This document shows, piece by piece, positions 10,144-19,095 of a stretch of DNA of 64,000 bases (within the stretch, counting starts at the first letter, position 1; every line of letters starts with the position of its first letter). The stretch spans positions 310,001-374,000 of the forward strand of contig DEWY01000006.1 in assembly GCA_002363865.1 (NCBI GenBank). The letters run 5' to 3'. Under the pieces are notes generated by a model. The model had not been told where the DNA came from. It did not search any database and worked only from the letters and a program-made list of their open reading frames with translations. The DNA is from Caulobacteraceae bacterium UBA3198. Lineage in GTDB: Bacteria > Pseudomonadota > Alphaproteobacteria > Caulobacterales > Caulobacteraceae. A program made the position numbers and the translations under genes.

Positions 10144-11304
10144 ATGCGGGACTATTACGAGATCCTGGGCGTGAGCCGCGGCAGCGATGACGCCGCGCTC
10201 AAGGCCGCCTATCGCAAGCTGGCGATGGAGCATCATCCCGACCGCAATGGCGGCTGCGAGGACTCCGCCACCCGCTTCAAGGAGATCAACGAGGCCTATT
10301 CGGTCTTGTCTGACGCCCAGAAGCGCGCGGCCTATGACCGGTTCGGCCATGCCGGCGTCAATGGCGCAGGCGGCGGGGGCGGCCCCGGCGGGGCGGGCTT
10401 CACCGATGTGCACGACATCTTCAACGAGGTGTTCGGCGACGTCTTCGGCGATATGTTCGCGCAAGGCGGCCGCGGCCGGCGCAGCGGACCCGCGAGGGGC
10501 CAGGACCTGCGCTATGACCTGGAAATCTCCCTGGAGCAGGCCTTCGCCGGCGCCGAGGTCGAGATCGTGGTGCCCGCGGCCATCACCTGCGAGACCTGCG
10601 ATGGCTCCGGCGCCAAGCCCGGCACCAGCCCGACGGTCTGCGGCGGCTGCGGCGGCGCGGGCCGCGTGCGGGCGAGCCAGGGCTTCTTCTCGGTGGAGCG
10701 CACCTGCCCCCGCTGCGGCGGCACGGGCCGGCTGATCCTCGATCCCTGCGCGACCTGTCATGGCCATGGCCAGGTGCGCAAGGAGCGCACCCTGCAGGTC
10801 CGCATCCCCGCTGGCGTGGATGACGGCGCCCGCATCCGTCTGGCCGGCGAAGGCGACGCCGGCGCCCGTGGCGGCCCCCGGGGCGACCTCTACATCTTCC
10901 TGTCGGTGACGCCGCACGAACTGTTCGAACGCGACGGGCTGGACCTACTGTGCACCGTGCCGGTGCCCATGGCCGTGGCCGTGCTCGGCGGCGAGATCGA
11001 GGCCCCCTGCCTGATGGGCGGCGAGAACTGCGACGGCGCCTGCAAGATCCCGGTGGAGGTGCCCGAGGGCGCCCAGACCGGCAAGACCCTGCGCCTGAAG
11101 GGCAAGGGCATGCCCTCCCTGCGCTCGCGCGATCGGGGCGACCTGGTGGTGGAGATCTTCGTCGAGACCCCCACCCGGCTCAGCCCCCGCCAGAAGGAGC
11201 TGATGGCCGAGTTCGCCGAGCTCAGCGGCGAACAGACCCATCCCAAGTCCTCGTCCTTCGTCGGCAAGGCCAAGCGCTTCTGGGAAGAGATGACCGGCGG
11301 CTGA
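10144..11304 (+). CDS. dnaJ: Chaperone protein DnaJ (Hsp40)
   Basis: A 386-residue type I J-protein that delivers substrates to DnaK and stimulates its ATPase. The J domain includes HHPDRNGG, with the essential HPD. A Gly/Phe-rich segment follows (about residues 70-125). Four zinc-binding CxxCxGxG modules come next: CETCDGSG, CGGCGGAG, CPRCGGTG and CATCHGHG. The C-terminal substrate-binding domains are complete. No convincing Shine-Dalgarno precedes the ATG. The gene follows dnaK and a hairpin, so the two probably share the upstream heat-shock promoter. Confidence 0.99.
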   Translation: MRDYYEILGVSRGSDDAALKAAYRKLAMEHHPDRNGGCEDSATRFKEINEAYSVLSDAQKRAAYDRFGHAGVNGAGGGGGPGGAGFTDVHDIFNEVFGDVFGDMFAQGGRGRRSGPARGQDLRYDLEISLEQAFAGAEVEIVVPAAITCETCDGSGAKPGTSPTVCGGCGGAGRVRASQGFFSVERTCPRCGGTGRLILDPCATCHGHGQVRKERTLQVRIPAGVDDGARIRLAGEGDAGARGGPRGDLYIFLSVTPHELFERDGLDLLCTVPVPMAVAVLGGEIEAPCLMGGENCDGACKIPVEVPEGAQTGKTLRLKGKGMPSLRSRDRGDLVVEIFVETPTRLSPRQKELMAEFAELSGEQTHPKSSSFVGKAKRFWEEMTGG

Positions 11305-11360
11305 GGCCGCAGGCAGGCGAGGAAGACGCGCCCCGCCTCGCGCGCCTCAGGCGCTTTCAA

Positions 11361-11457
11361 GGGGCGACACGAAGGACACAAAGGAGGCGCGAAGGACACA
11401 AAGGCGAGGCCGCCGAACCCTTCGTGTCCTTGGCTGTCTTCGTGTTCTTCTGACCCC
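11361..11457. repeat. Dispersed palindromic repeat A, copy 1
   Basis: An imperfect palindrome of about 97 bases built from GAAGGACACAAAGG units on one arm and CTTCGTGTCCTTGG-like units on the other, around an AGGCCGCCG core. The same element, in the same orientation, recurs at 16760-16855. Here it lies 56 bases after dnaJ and could fold into a large hairpin that also ends transcription. Confidence 0.8.
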
Positions 11458-11478
11458 TGCTTCCCCCGCCTCCTCTCC

Positions 11479-11559
11479 CTCGGGACTTGATCCGAGGGCC
11501 CATGCACACCTGAGAACGCCCGTGTTCATGGATGGTCGGGTCAAGCCCGACCATAACGG
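11479..11559. repeat. Dispersed palindromic repeat B, copy 1
   Basis: An 81-base element made of two small hairpins: CTCGGGACTTGATCCGAG and GGTCGGGTCAAGCCCGACC, joined by CCATGCACAC...GTGTTCATGGAT. A second copy in the same orientation is at 16021-16101. Units of this type are scattered intergenic elements in many alphaproteobacteria. This copy ends 24 bases from the stop of the monooxygenase gene. Confidence 0.85.
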
Positions 11560-11583
11560 CGGAGATTGGGGGTAGGCCTACGC

Positions 11584-13125
11584 CTACTCCGCGGGTTCCA
11601 CCGCCCGGGCCTTCGCCGGCTGGTCGTCATAGCGGAAGACCGGGCCGTCCAGGTCGATGGTCGGAATCTCGGCCCGTTCCACCCAATAGTCCTGGGTGTG
11701 GCGCCATTCGGCGCTGTCGCCGCACTTGGGCATCTTGTCCATGTCGCGCATCAGATAGCCCGGATTGAAGTTGTCCGGATCGATCCAGGGGCCCCGAGGC
11801 ATGGTCGCGCCGGCCTCGCCGGGATCGACCATCACCTTCTTGGCGCCGCGGGCCTTCATGTGGCCCAGCAGCCGGGCCACGAAATCGCCCATCAGGTCCA
11901 CACGCAGGGTCCAGCTGGCGCGGAAATAGCCGAACACCCAGACGAGATTGGGTACGCCGGTGAACATCATGCCGCGATAGGTCAGGGTGTCGCCGAAATC
12001 GACCGGCTTGCCGTCCACCTGGAAGGGAATGTCCCCCATAACCGACAGGCGGAAGCCTGTGGCGGTGATGATGATGTCGGCTTCCAGCAGGTCGCCGGAC
12101 TTCAACAGGATGCCCTTGTCGGTGAAGCGCTCGATCTGGTCGGTGACCACCGAGGCCTTGCCCGAGGAGATACCCTTGAACAGGTCGGCGTCCGGCACGA
12201 AGGCCAGGCGCTGCTGCCAGGGGCGGTAGCTGGGGGTGAAGTGCTTCATGTCGTAGCCCTCGGGGAGGACAGCGGCGACGGCCTTGAGGATTTCGTCCTT
12301 CACGGCGTCGGGATATTCCCGGGCCATGTGGGCGAACATGCCCTGGTCCTTGAGGATGCGGCGGCGCACGATCTCGTGGGTCCACTCCTCGGGGACCTCC
12401 AGGTCGCGCAGCGTGTCGGCCAGCTCGTTGGCGTTGCGGCCCGTGGCGAAATAGGTCGGCGAGCGCTGCAGCATGGTCACGTGGCCGGCCTTGTCGGCCA
12501 GGGCCGGCACCAGAGTCGCGGCCGTGGCGCCCGAGCCGATCACCACCACCTTCTTGCCAACGTAGTCCAGGTCGTCCGGCCAGGTCTGCGGATGGATGAT
12601 CGGGCCCTTGAAGTCGGCCATGCCGGGCCATTCCGGGGTGTAGCCCTCGTCGTGGTGGTAGTAGCCCTGGCACATCCACAGGAAGCCGCAGGTGAAGGTC
12701 AGCGCCTCGCCGGTGGCGGTCTTCACCGCATCCACGGTCCAGACCTTCTTCTCGCTGGACCAGGCGGCGTTGGTGATCTTGTGGCCGTAGCGGATATGGT
12801 GGGCCAGATCGTTCTCTTCGATCACCTCGCCCATATAGGTGAGGATTTCCTGCGAGGTGGCGATCGGCGCCCCGCGCCAGGGCTTGAACCGGTAACCGAA
12901 GGTGTAGAGGTCGCTGTCCGACCGCACGCCGGGATATCGGTGGGTGACCCAGGTGCCGCCGAAGGTCTCCTTGGCCTCCAGCACCACGAAGCTCGTGCCC
13001 GGCGACTGATGGGTCAGGTGCCAGGCCGCCCCGACCCCGGAAATGCCCGCGCCCACCACCAGCACGTCAAAGTGCTGAACGTCCGACGTCGCCGACGCCT
13101 TGCGCGCCACATCCACGCTGGTCAT
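11584..13125 (-). CDS. Baeyer-Villiger-type flavin monooxygenase
   Basis: A 513-residue NADPH/FAD monooxygenase. The FAD-binding motif VVGAGISGVGAAWHL is near residue 22. The Baeyer-Villiger fingerprint F-x-G-x-x-x-H-x-x-x-W-P is seen as FKGPIIHPQTWP. A second dinucleotide motif, VVVIGSGATAATL, binds NADPH. Such enzymes turn ketones into esters or oxidise other soft centres; the actual substrate is unknown. The ATG at 13125 gives a normal family N-terminus and has a GAGGG upstream. A palindromic operator lies 80 bases upstream and recurs at another SDR operon near 60.5 kb, suggesting shared control. Confidence 0.92.
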   Translation of the reverse strand: MTSVDVARKASATSDVQHFDVLVVGAGISGVGAAWHLTHQSPGTSFVVLEAKETFGGTWVTHRYPGVRSDSDLYTFGYRFKPWRGAPIATSQEILTYMGEVIEENDLAHHIRYGHKITNAAWSSEKKVWTVDAVKTATGEALTFTCGFLWMCQGYYHHDEGYTPEWPGMADFKGPIIHPQTWPDDLDYVGKKVVVIGSGATAATLVPALADKAGHVTMLQRSPTYFATGRNANELADTLRDLEVPEEWTHEIVRRRILKDQGMFAHMAREYPDAVKDEILKAVAAVLPEGYDMKHFTPSYRPWQQRLAFVPDADLFKGISSGKASVVTDQIERFTDKGILLKSGDLLEADIIITATGFRLSVMGDIPFQVDGKPVDFGDTLTYRGMMFTGVPNLVWVFGYFRASWTLRVDLMGDFVARLLGHMKARGAKKVMVDPGEAGATMPRGPWIDPDNFNPGYLMRDMDKMPKCGDSAEWRHTQDYWVERAEIPTIDLDGPVFRYDDQPAKARAVEPAE

Positions 13126-13205
13126 GGGGTACCCTCTTCCTTGTCGTTCCCTGTCGTCAGTATCTGCGCCTGACGATCTGCGATCCCTGATGGAAACCAA
13201 GTTAG

Positions 13206-13220
13206 GTGATCGCCGATCAC
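13206..13220. promoter_or_regulatory. Palindromic operator GTGATCG-C-CGATCAC
   Basis: A perfect 15-base palindrome with a single central base, 80 bases upstream of the monooxygenase start and 100 bases before mutS on the other strand. The same sequence with a T at the centre lies at 60473-60487, again upstream of a redox gene. The size and symmetry suit a dimeric TetR- or GntR-type repressor; the regulator is not identified. Confidence 0.65.
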
Positions 13221-13320
13221 TTGGCGAGAGGGGAATGGAAGGGCCGAAGTGACGCCGCTAGGGCCCGAGGCATCGCGAAGGGATGACCGAATCCCCCGGT
13301 CCGGCTAGCTTGCCGGCCAG

Positions 13321-16002
13321 ATGAACGCCCCCTCCCCCACCCTGCCGGATGCGGCCGGCGCCACGCCGGTGATGGCCCAGTTCTTCGAGGCCAAGGCCGC
13401 CCAGCCTGACGCGCTGATCTTCTTCCGCATGGGCGACTTCTACGAGTTGTTCTTCGAGGACGCCCAGAAGGCGGCCGCGGCGCTGGGCATCAGCCTGACC
13501 GCCCGGGGCAATCACGGCGGCCAGCCCATTCCCATGGCGGGCGTGCCGGCCCATGCGGCCGAGGCCTACCTGGCCAAGCTGATCAGGGCGGGGTTCAAGG
13601 TCGCCGTCTGCGACCAGATGGAGGACCCGGCCGAGGCCAAAAAGCGCGGTTCGAAATCCATCGTCCGGCGCGAGATCGTCCGCGTGGTGACGCCGGGCAC
13701 CCTGACCGAGGATGGTCTGCTGGACGCCCGCGGGTCCAACCGCCTGGCCGCCGTGGCGGTCCGCGCCGGCCAGGCGGCCATCGCCTCGGTGGAACTGTCG
13801 ACCGGCGAGGTGGAGTGCCTGGCCCTGGACGCCGCGGGCCTGGCCTCAGCGCTGGCGGCGCTGTCGCCCTCGGAAATCCTGGTGCCTGACCGCCTGTTCG
13901 CCGACCCCGCATCGGCCGAAGCCCTGCGCAGCGTCGGGGGCTTCGTCCAGCCCATGCCCCAGGCGCTCGCCGAACCCTCGGCCTCGGAGGCCCGGCTGAA
14001 GCGGCTCTATGGGGTGGAGACCCTGGACGGCTTCGGGGCGCTCAGCGGGGCCGAGATTTCGGCGCTGGGCCTGATCGCCGCCCATCTGGAGACCACCCAG
14101 GCCGGCCGCCTGCCGGCCCTGTCGGCCCCGCGTCGCGTGGGCGAGAGCGAGGTCATGGCCATCGACCCGGCCACCCGCGCCAGCCTGGAGATCGAGCGCA
14201 GCCTGTCGGGCGGCCGGGAAGGCAGCCTGCTGGCCGCCATCGACCGCACCGTGACCGCGCCCGGCGCCCGGCTGCTGGCCACAAGGCTTGCGAGGCCCCA
14301 GGTGGAGCCGGCGGCCATCGACGCGCGGCTGGATGCGGTGGCCTTTTTCTGCGCGCGCCGCGCCCTGCGCCAGGATGTGCGCGCTCAGCTGAAGTCCATG
14401 GGCGATATGGCGCGCGCCCTGTCGCGCCTGGCGCTGGGCCGCGGGGGCCCGCGGGACCTGGGCTGCCTGCGCGATGGTCTGGCCGCCGGCGAGGCGATCA
14501 CCGGCCTGTTCGCCGCCCCTGAACCCCTGGACCCCGCTCCGCCGGCCGAAACCGCCCAGGCGCTCGAAGCCCTCGACCTCGCCCGCCAGCCTGCCCTGTC
14601 GGACCTGCGCGACCTCCTGGCCTCAGGCCTGGGCGATGATCTGCCGGCCCAGGCCCGGGACGGCGGCTTCGTCGCGGCCGGCGTCCGCCCCGAACTCGAC
14701 CAGGCCCGGGCGCTGCGCGACGACAGCCGCAAGGTGATCGCGGGCCTCGAGGCGCAGCTGGCCAATGAGAGCGGCGTGGCCCTGAAGATTCGCCACAACG
14801 CCGTCCTCGGCTATTTCGTCGAGGCCAGCGCCAAGGCCGCCGAGCCGCTGATGAAGCCGCCTCTGAACGCCACCTTCATCCACCGCCAGACCCTGGCCAA
14901 CCAGGTCCGCTTCACCACCGTCGAACTGGCTGAACTGGATGCGAAGATCGCCCAGGCCGCCGAGCGGGCGCTCGCGATGGAGGTCGCAGCCTTCGAGGCC
15001 TGGCGCGAGGCCGCCTGCCATGTGTCCCACGCCATCCAGGCCGCCGCCTTCGCCGCCGCCAGCCTGGACGTGGCCTCTGGCCTCGCCGAATGGGCCGACG
15101 AGGCCGGCGCCACCCGGCCTGTGGTGGACCGCTCCTGCGTGTTCGAGGCTGTCGCCGGCCGCCATCCGGTGGTCGAGGCCGCCGTGCGCCGCACCGGCGA
15201 GCCCTTCACCCCCAATGACTGCCGTCTGGATGGGGCCGGCGCGGGGGCCGCCCGCCTCTCCATCGTCACCGGGCCGAACATGGCCGGTAAGTCGACCTTC
15301 CTGCGCCAGAACGCCCTGCTCTGCGTGCTCGCCCAGGCCGGGTCCTTCGTGCCGGCCCAGGCCCTGCGGCTGGGCGTGGTGGACCGCCTGTTCAGCCGGG
15401 TCGGCGCGGGCGATGACTTGGCCCGCGGAAGGTCGACCTTCATGGCCGAGATGGTCGAGACCGCGGCCATCCTCACCCAGGCCACACCGCGGTCCTTCGT
15501 CATCCTCGACGAGATCGGCCGCGGCACGGCCACCTATGACGGCCTGGCCATCGCCTGGGCCTGCGCCGAGGCCCTGCATGAAACTAACCGCTGCCGGGCG
15601 CTGTTCGCCACCCACTATCACGAGCTGGCGGTGCTGGAGGACCGGCTGCCTCACGTGGCGAACCTCTCCATGCGGGCCAAGGAGTGGAAGGGTGACCTGA
15701 TCTTCCTGCACGAGGCCGGCCCCGGACCTGCGGACCGCTCCTACGGGGTCCAGGTGGCCAAGCTCGCCGGCGTGCCGCCCGCCGTGGTCGCCCGCGCCCG
15801 CCAGGTGCTCGACCGGCTGGAGCGCGAAGCCGGCGCGCCCGCCCACCTGGAGGACCTGCCGCTGTTCGCCATGGCCGTCGCCGAACCCGAGAGCCATGGG
15901 CCAAGCGCCGTGGAGGAGGCTCTGCGCGCGCTGGACCTGGACGGCATGAGCCCGCGAGAGGCCATGGACGCCCTCTACCGGCTGAAGGGACAGCTTTCGT
16001 AG
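13321..16002 (+). CDS. mutS: DNA mismatch repair protein MutS
   Basis: An 893-residue mismatch sensor that starts methyl-independent mismatch repair with MutL. The mismatch-binding Phe-x-Glu is in FRMGDFYELFFEDA (F40, E42). The core and clamp domains occupy the middle. The ATPase carries Walker A GPNMAGKSTFLRQ near residue 655 and the Walker B and signature block FVILDEIGRGTATYDG with ATHYHEL after it. Length and domain order are normal. The gene stands alone. Dispersed repeat B begins 18 bases after its stop. Confidence 0.99.
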   Translation: MNAPSPTLPDAAGATPVMAQFFEAKAAQPDALIFFRMGDFYELFFEDAQKAAAALGISLTARGNHGGQPIPMAGVPAHAAEAYLAKLIRAGFKVAVCDQMEDPAEAKKRGSKSIVRREIVRVVTPGTLTEDGLLDARGSNRLAAVAVRAGQAAIASVELSTGEVECLALDAAGLASALAALSPSEILVPDRLFADPASAEALRSVGGFVQPMPQALAEPSASEARLKRLYGVETLDGFGALSGAEISALGLIAAHLETTQAGRLPALSAPRRVGESEVMAIDPATRASLEIERSLSGGREGSLLAAIDRTVTAPGARLLATRLARPQVEPAAIDARLDAVAFFCARRALRQDVRAQLKSMGDMARALSRLALGRGGPRDLGCLRDGLAAGEAITGLFAAPEPLDPAPPAETAQALEALDLARQPALSDLRDLLASGLGDDLPAQARDGGFVAAGVRPELDQARALRDDSRKVIAGLEAQLANESGVALKIRHNAVLGYFVEASAKAAEPLMKPPLNATFIHRQTLANQVRFTTVELAELDAKIAQAAERALAMEVAAFEAWREAACHVSHAIQAAAFAAASLDVASGLAEWADEAGATRPVVDRSCVFEAVAGRHPVVEAAVRRTGEPFTPNDCRLDGAGAGAARLSIVTGPNMAGKSTFLRQNALLCVLAQAGSFVPAQALRLGVVDRLFSRVGAGDDLARGRSTFMAEMVETAAILTQATPRSFVILDEIGRGTATYDGLAIAWACAEALHETNRCRALFATHYHELAVLEDRLPHVANLSMRAKEWKGDLIFLHEAGPGPADRSYGVQVAKLAGVPPAVVARARQVLDRLEREAGAPAHLEDLPLFAMAVAEPESHGPSAVEEALRALDLDGMSPREAMDALYRLKGQLS

Positions 16003-16020
16003 CGCCCAACCTCCGTCACC

Positions 16021-16101
16021 CTCGGACTTGATCCGAGGGTCCATGCACACATGCGCCAACACGGTGTTCATGGATGGTCGGGTCAAGCCCGACCATGACG
16101 G
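16021..16101. repeat. Dispersed palindromic repeat B, copy 2
   Basis: The second copy of the 81-base element at 11479-11559, in the same orientation and with few differences: CTCGGACTTGATCCGAG and GGTCGGGTCAAGCCCGACC are both intact. It fills most of the gap between mutS and the HAD gene. It would be read as an N-terminal extension of that gene if a too-early start were chosen. Confidence 0.85.
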
Positions 16102-16129
16102 ACAAAAAAGCCACACGAGACTTCCCGCC

Positions 16130-16798
16130 ATGACCGTCCGCACCCTGATGATCGACGTGGACGGGGCGGTGATCCGCCATCCGCAGGGCCTGCGCTGGGA
16201 CCATGACATCGAGACGGACCTGGGCGTCGATCCGGCGATGTTGCAGAGCGCATTCTTCGCCGTCCACTGGCCTGAGGTCATCATCGGCCGCGCCGGCCTG
16301 CACGAGCGGCTGGCCCTCGCCCTGCCGAATTTCGCGCCGCACCTGACGCCTGAGGCGATCATAGCCTACTGGTTCTCCAAGGACGCGCACCTGGATCAGG
16401 GTTTTCTCGATCAGCTCGTAGCCCTGGACGGCCGATACGGCCTGCACCTGGCCACGGTGCAGGAGCACCTGCGGGCGGCCTATATCTGGAATGAGCTCGC
16501 GCTGAAGGACCATTTCGCGGCCATCCACTATGCGGCCGACTATGGCTGCGGAAAGCCCGATCCCGCTTTCTTCGAGGCGGTGGCGCAGCGCACGGGCCAT
16601 GCGCCGCACGAGCTTTTGCTGATCGACGATTCGACGCGCAATGTGGCGGCCGCCCGGGCCAGCGGCTGGCGGGCGGGCCTCTGGGACGGAACGCGGACGG
16701 TGGCCGAGGTGATCACCGAGGCGGAGCTGAGACCCTGCGCGCCGCAGGCGCATCCAAGAGGGGACACAAAGGACACCAAGGGGCGCGAAGGACACTAA
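16130..16798 (+). CDS. HAD-superfamily hydrolase
   Basis: A 222-residue haloacid dehalogenase-like phosphatase or dehalogenase. Motif I is MIDVDGAVI at the N-terminus, motif III is GKPDPAFFEAV, and motif IV is LLIDDSTRNVAAA. The ATG at 16130 was chosen because upstream in-frame sequence is dispersed repeat B. The last 13 codons run into repeat A copy 2, so the C-terminal tail (GDTKDTKGREGH) is repeat-encoded and probably recently acquired. The substrate is unknown. Confidence 0.85.
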   Translation: MTVRTLMIDVDGAVIRHPQGLRWDHDIETDLGVDPAMLQSAFFAVHWPEVIIGRAGLHERLALALPNFAPHLTPEAIIAYWFSKDAHLDQGFLDQLVALDGRYGLHLATVQEHLRAAYIWNELALKDHFAAIHYAADYGCGKPDPAFFEAVAQRTGHAPHELLLIDDSTRNVAAARASGWRAGLWDGTRTVAEVITEAELRPCAPQAHPRGDTKDTKGREGH

Positions 16799-16855
16799 GA
16801 ACTAGGCCGCCGGCGACTTCGTGCCCTTGGCTGGCTTCGTGTTCTTTGTGTCCCC
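16760..16855. repeat. Dispersed palindromic repeat A, copy 2
   Basis: GGGGACACAAAGGACACCAAGG on the left arm pairs with CCTTGG...TTCTTTGTGTCCCC on the right, around an AGGCCGCCG core. The element matches 11361-11457. It lies between the convergent HAD and 2-hydroxyacid dehydrogenase genes, supplies the end of the HAD frame, and could act as a two-way terminator. Confidence 0.85.
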
Positions 16856-16868
16856 TCTTTTTCGGTCC

Positions 16869-17855
16869 TTAGAGCATCGCCGGGATGACCCGGTCGGGCG
16901 GGCGGTGGCCGTCCATCCAGGTGCGGATGTTGATGATCACCTTTTCGCCCATGTCCACGCGGCTCTCCACCGTGGCCGAGCTCATATGCGGCAGCAGAAC
17001 CACATTGGGCAGCTTGAGCAGCTTGGGATTCACCGCCGGCTCGTGCTCGAACACGTCGAGGCCCGCGCCGGCGATCCCGCCCTTGGCCAGGATGTCGATG
17101 AGGGCGTCCTCATCGACGATCTCGCCGCGGGCGGTGTTGATCAGGATGGCGTGGGGCTGCAGCAGCTTCAGCCGCCGGGCCGACAGCAGATGGAAGGTGG
17201 CCGGGGTGTGCGGGCAGTGAATGGAGACCAGGTCCATCCGCGCCATCATCTGGTCCAGGCTATCCCAATAGGTGGCGTCCAGCTCTTCGGCGATGCGCGG
17301 GCTGACTGGCTTTCGGTTGTGATAGTGGATCTGCAGGCCAAAGGCCTTGGCCCGACGGGCGACGGCCTGGCCGATGCGGCCCATGCCGACGATGCCCAGC
17401 CGCTTGCCGGTGACCCGGCGCCCCAGCATCCAGGTGGGCGACCAGCCGGTGAAGCCGCCGGACTGCACTACATTGGCGCCCTCGACGATCCGCCTTGCGA
17501 CCACCATGATCAGGGCCAGCGTCATGTCGGCGGTGTCTTCGGTGAGCACGCCGGGCGTATTGGTGACGCTGATATTGCGCGCCGAGGCGGCGGCCACATC
17601 GATATGGTCGACGCCGGCCCCGAAGGAGGCGATCAGCTTGAGCTGCGGTCCGGCCTGGGCGATGAGATCAGCATCGATTCGATCGGTGATGGTGGGCGCC
17701 AGCACATCGGCGCGTTTGACTGCGTCCAGCAGGGCGTCACGACTCATCGGCTCATCCGAAAGGTTGAGCTCGGCGTCGAACAATTCTCTCATCCGGGTCT
17801 CCACCTGGTCGGGGAGCTTGCGGGTGACGATGACTTTGGGCTTACGGGCGACCAT
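16869..17855 (-). CDS. D-2-hydroxyacid dehydrogenase (glyoxylate/hydroxypyruvate reductase type)
   Basis: A 328-residue NAD(P)-dependent enzyme that reduces glyoxylate, hydroxypyruvate or related 2-oxoacids. The Rossmann motif is GIVGMGRIGQAVARR. The substrate arginine is in NTARGEIVDEDAL, the catalytic acid in the GLDVFEHEP block, and the His in LLPHMSSATVESR. The ATG at 17855 gives MVARKPKVIVTRKLP, a normal family start; an in-frame upstream extension overlaps the divergent gene and looks unreal. Repeat A copy 2 lies just after the stop. Confidence 0.92.
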   Translation of the reverse strand: MVARKPKVIVTRKLPDQVETRMRELFDAELNLSDEPMSRDALLDAVKRADVLAPTITDRIDADLIAQAGPQLKLIASFGAGVDHIDVAAASARNISVTNTPGVLTEDTADMTLALIMVVARRIVEGANVVQSGGFTGWSPTWMLGRRVTGKRLGIVGMGRIGQAVARRAKAFGLQIHYHNRKPVSPRIAEELDATYWDSLDQMMARMDLVSIHCPHTPATFHLLSARRLKLLQPHAILINTARGEIVDEDALIDILAKGGIAGAGLDVFEHEPAVNPKLLKLPNVVLLPHMSSATVESRVDMGEKVIINIRTWMDGHRPPDRVIPAML

Positions 17856-17928
17856 GACCGAGTCTGTGACGGGAACCTTGCGGCGGGGCGCCCTGGGCGC
17901 GCGAGCTGCAACCTGTAGCAAAGGGACC

Positions 17929-18486
17929 TTGGAGGGCCAAGGCGAGCCTTCGGCGCCGGTCCGTTCTTCCTGCGCAGCGCCCTGGCGCTGGGCGCTGGCG
18001 GGGCTGGTCCTGGCCGCCCTGGCGGTCGCGGGCCCGGCCGCCGCCGCCCGGGACGCGGCCGACACCCCGTCGGGCTTTCCGGTCCCCCGATACCTGTCGC
18101 TGAAGTTCGACAAGGTCAACGCCCGGGCCGGTCCTGGGGACGACCACCGGGTGCTGTGGGTCTACCGGGTCCGGGGCTTGCCGGTGCAGATCGTCGCCGA
18201 GACCCGGGAATGGCGGCGGATCTGCGATCCCGAGGGCGGCGTCGCCTGGGTGCACCGCCGGGTGATCGACGGGAAGCAGACGGTGATGACCCTTGGCGCC
18301 GAGCCCCTTGCCCTGCGCCGCCGGCCGAAGGCGGAGTCGGAGATCACCGCCTATGTGAACCCCCGTTCCATCGCGGCGTTGGACAAGTGCGACAAGGGTT
18401 GGTGTCGCCTGAGCCTTGAGGGCGTCAGGGGCTGGACCCCCGAAACCGCCTTGTGGGGCGCCGCCGACCCCGTCCAATGTCGTTGA
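17929..18486 (+). CDS. Exported SH3-like domain protein
   Basis: A product of about 185 residues with an N-terminal signal or anchor helix (WALAGLVLAALAVAGPAAA, about residues 19-37). A bacterial SH3-like module follows (YLSLKFDKVNARAGPGDDH...VAWVHRRVIDGKQT), then a second related repeat ending GWTPETALWG. Such proteins act in the periplasm, often on the cell wall. No ATG is available; TTG at 17929 with AAAGGGA just upstream is the best start, but the spacing is short. It is divergent from the dehydrogenase, and fabA follows 68 bases later. Confidence 0.75.
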   Translation: MEGQGEPSAPVRSSCAAPWRWALAGLVLAALAVAGPAAAARDAADTPSGFPVPRYLSLKFDKVNARAGPGDDHRVLWVYRVRGLPVQIVAETREWRRICDPEGGVAWVHRRVIDGKQTVMTLGAEPLALRRRPKAESEITAYVNPRSIAALDKCDKGWCRLSLEGVRGWTPETALWGAADPVQCR

Positions 18487-18554
18487 GCCACGCCTTGGCC
18501 TCGTGCTAGGGCCTGACCCCACTTTTGTTATCGTCCGAGCTGAAAAGGCGGCGC

Positions 18555-19067
18555 ATGACCATTCACGAGCCCAAGAGCCGATACGAGCTGGACGACCTGC
18601 TGGCCTGCGCCCGCGGCGAGATGTTCGGCCCCGGCAACGCCCAGCTGCCGGCCCCGCCCATGCTGCTGTTCGATCGCATCACCACGATCAACAATGACGG
18701 CGGCGCCCACGGGAAGGGCTATATCGAGGCCGAGTTCGACATCAATCCGGGCCTCTGGTTCTTCGACTGCCACTTCATCAATGACCCGGTCATGCCCGGC
18801 AGCCTGGGCCTCGACGCCATGTGGCAGCTGGTCGGCTTCTATCTCGGCTGGATCGGCGGCAAGGGCCGCGGCCGGGCGCTCGGCTGCAGCGAGGTCAAGT
18901 TTGCCGGCGAGGTCACCCCCGACATCAAGAAGGTGACCTACAAGGTCGAGATGAAGCGGGTCATCAACCGCCGCCTGGTCATGGGCATCGGCGACGCCGT
19001 GCTCGAGGCGGACGGCAACGTGATCTACACGGCGCAGGATCTCCGCGTCGGCCTCTATCAGCGCTGA
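18555..19067 (+). CDS. fabA: 3-hydroxydecanoyl-ACP dehydratase FabA
   Basis: A 170-residue bifunctional dehydratase/isomerase that makes trans-2-decenoyl-ACP and isomerises it to cis-3, the branch point for unsaturated fatty acids. The active-site His is in FFDCHFINDPVMPGSLGLD, the FabA signature, with the Asp in LGLDAMWQL. The ATG at 18555 (MTIHEPKSRYELDDLL) fits the family; an in-frame codon 30 bases earlier is unlikely. It is first of a tight fabA-fabB-fabI cluster, spaced 28 and 41 bases. Confidence 0.98.
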   Translation: MTIHEPKSRYELDDLLACARGEMFGPGNAQLPAPPMLLFDRITTINNDGGAHGKGYIEAEFDINPGLWFFDCHFINDPVMPGSLGLDAMWQLVGFYLGWIGGKGRGRALGCSEVKFAGEVTPDIKKVTYKVEMKRVINRRLVMGIGDAVLEADGNVIYTAQDLRVGLYQR

Positions 19068-19095
19068 TCGCGTCAGGAACGGAACGGGAGCGAAT

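Noticed and set aside
14623..16362. A 579-codon minus-strand frame across the mutS end and repeat B
   Set aside because: It runs through mutS in antisense and through a dispersed repeat; no domain is recognisable.
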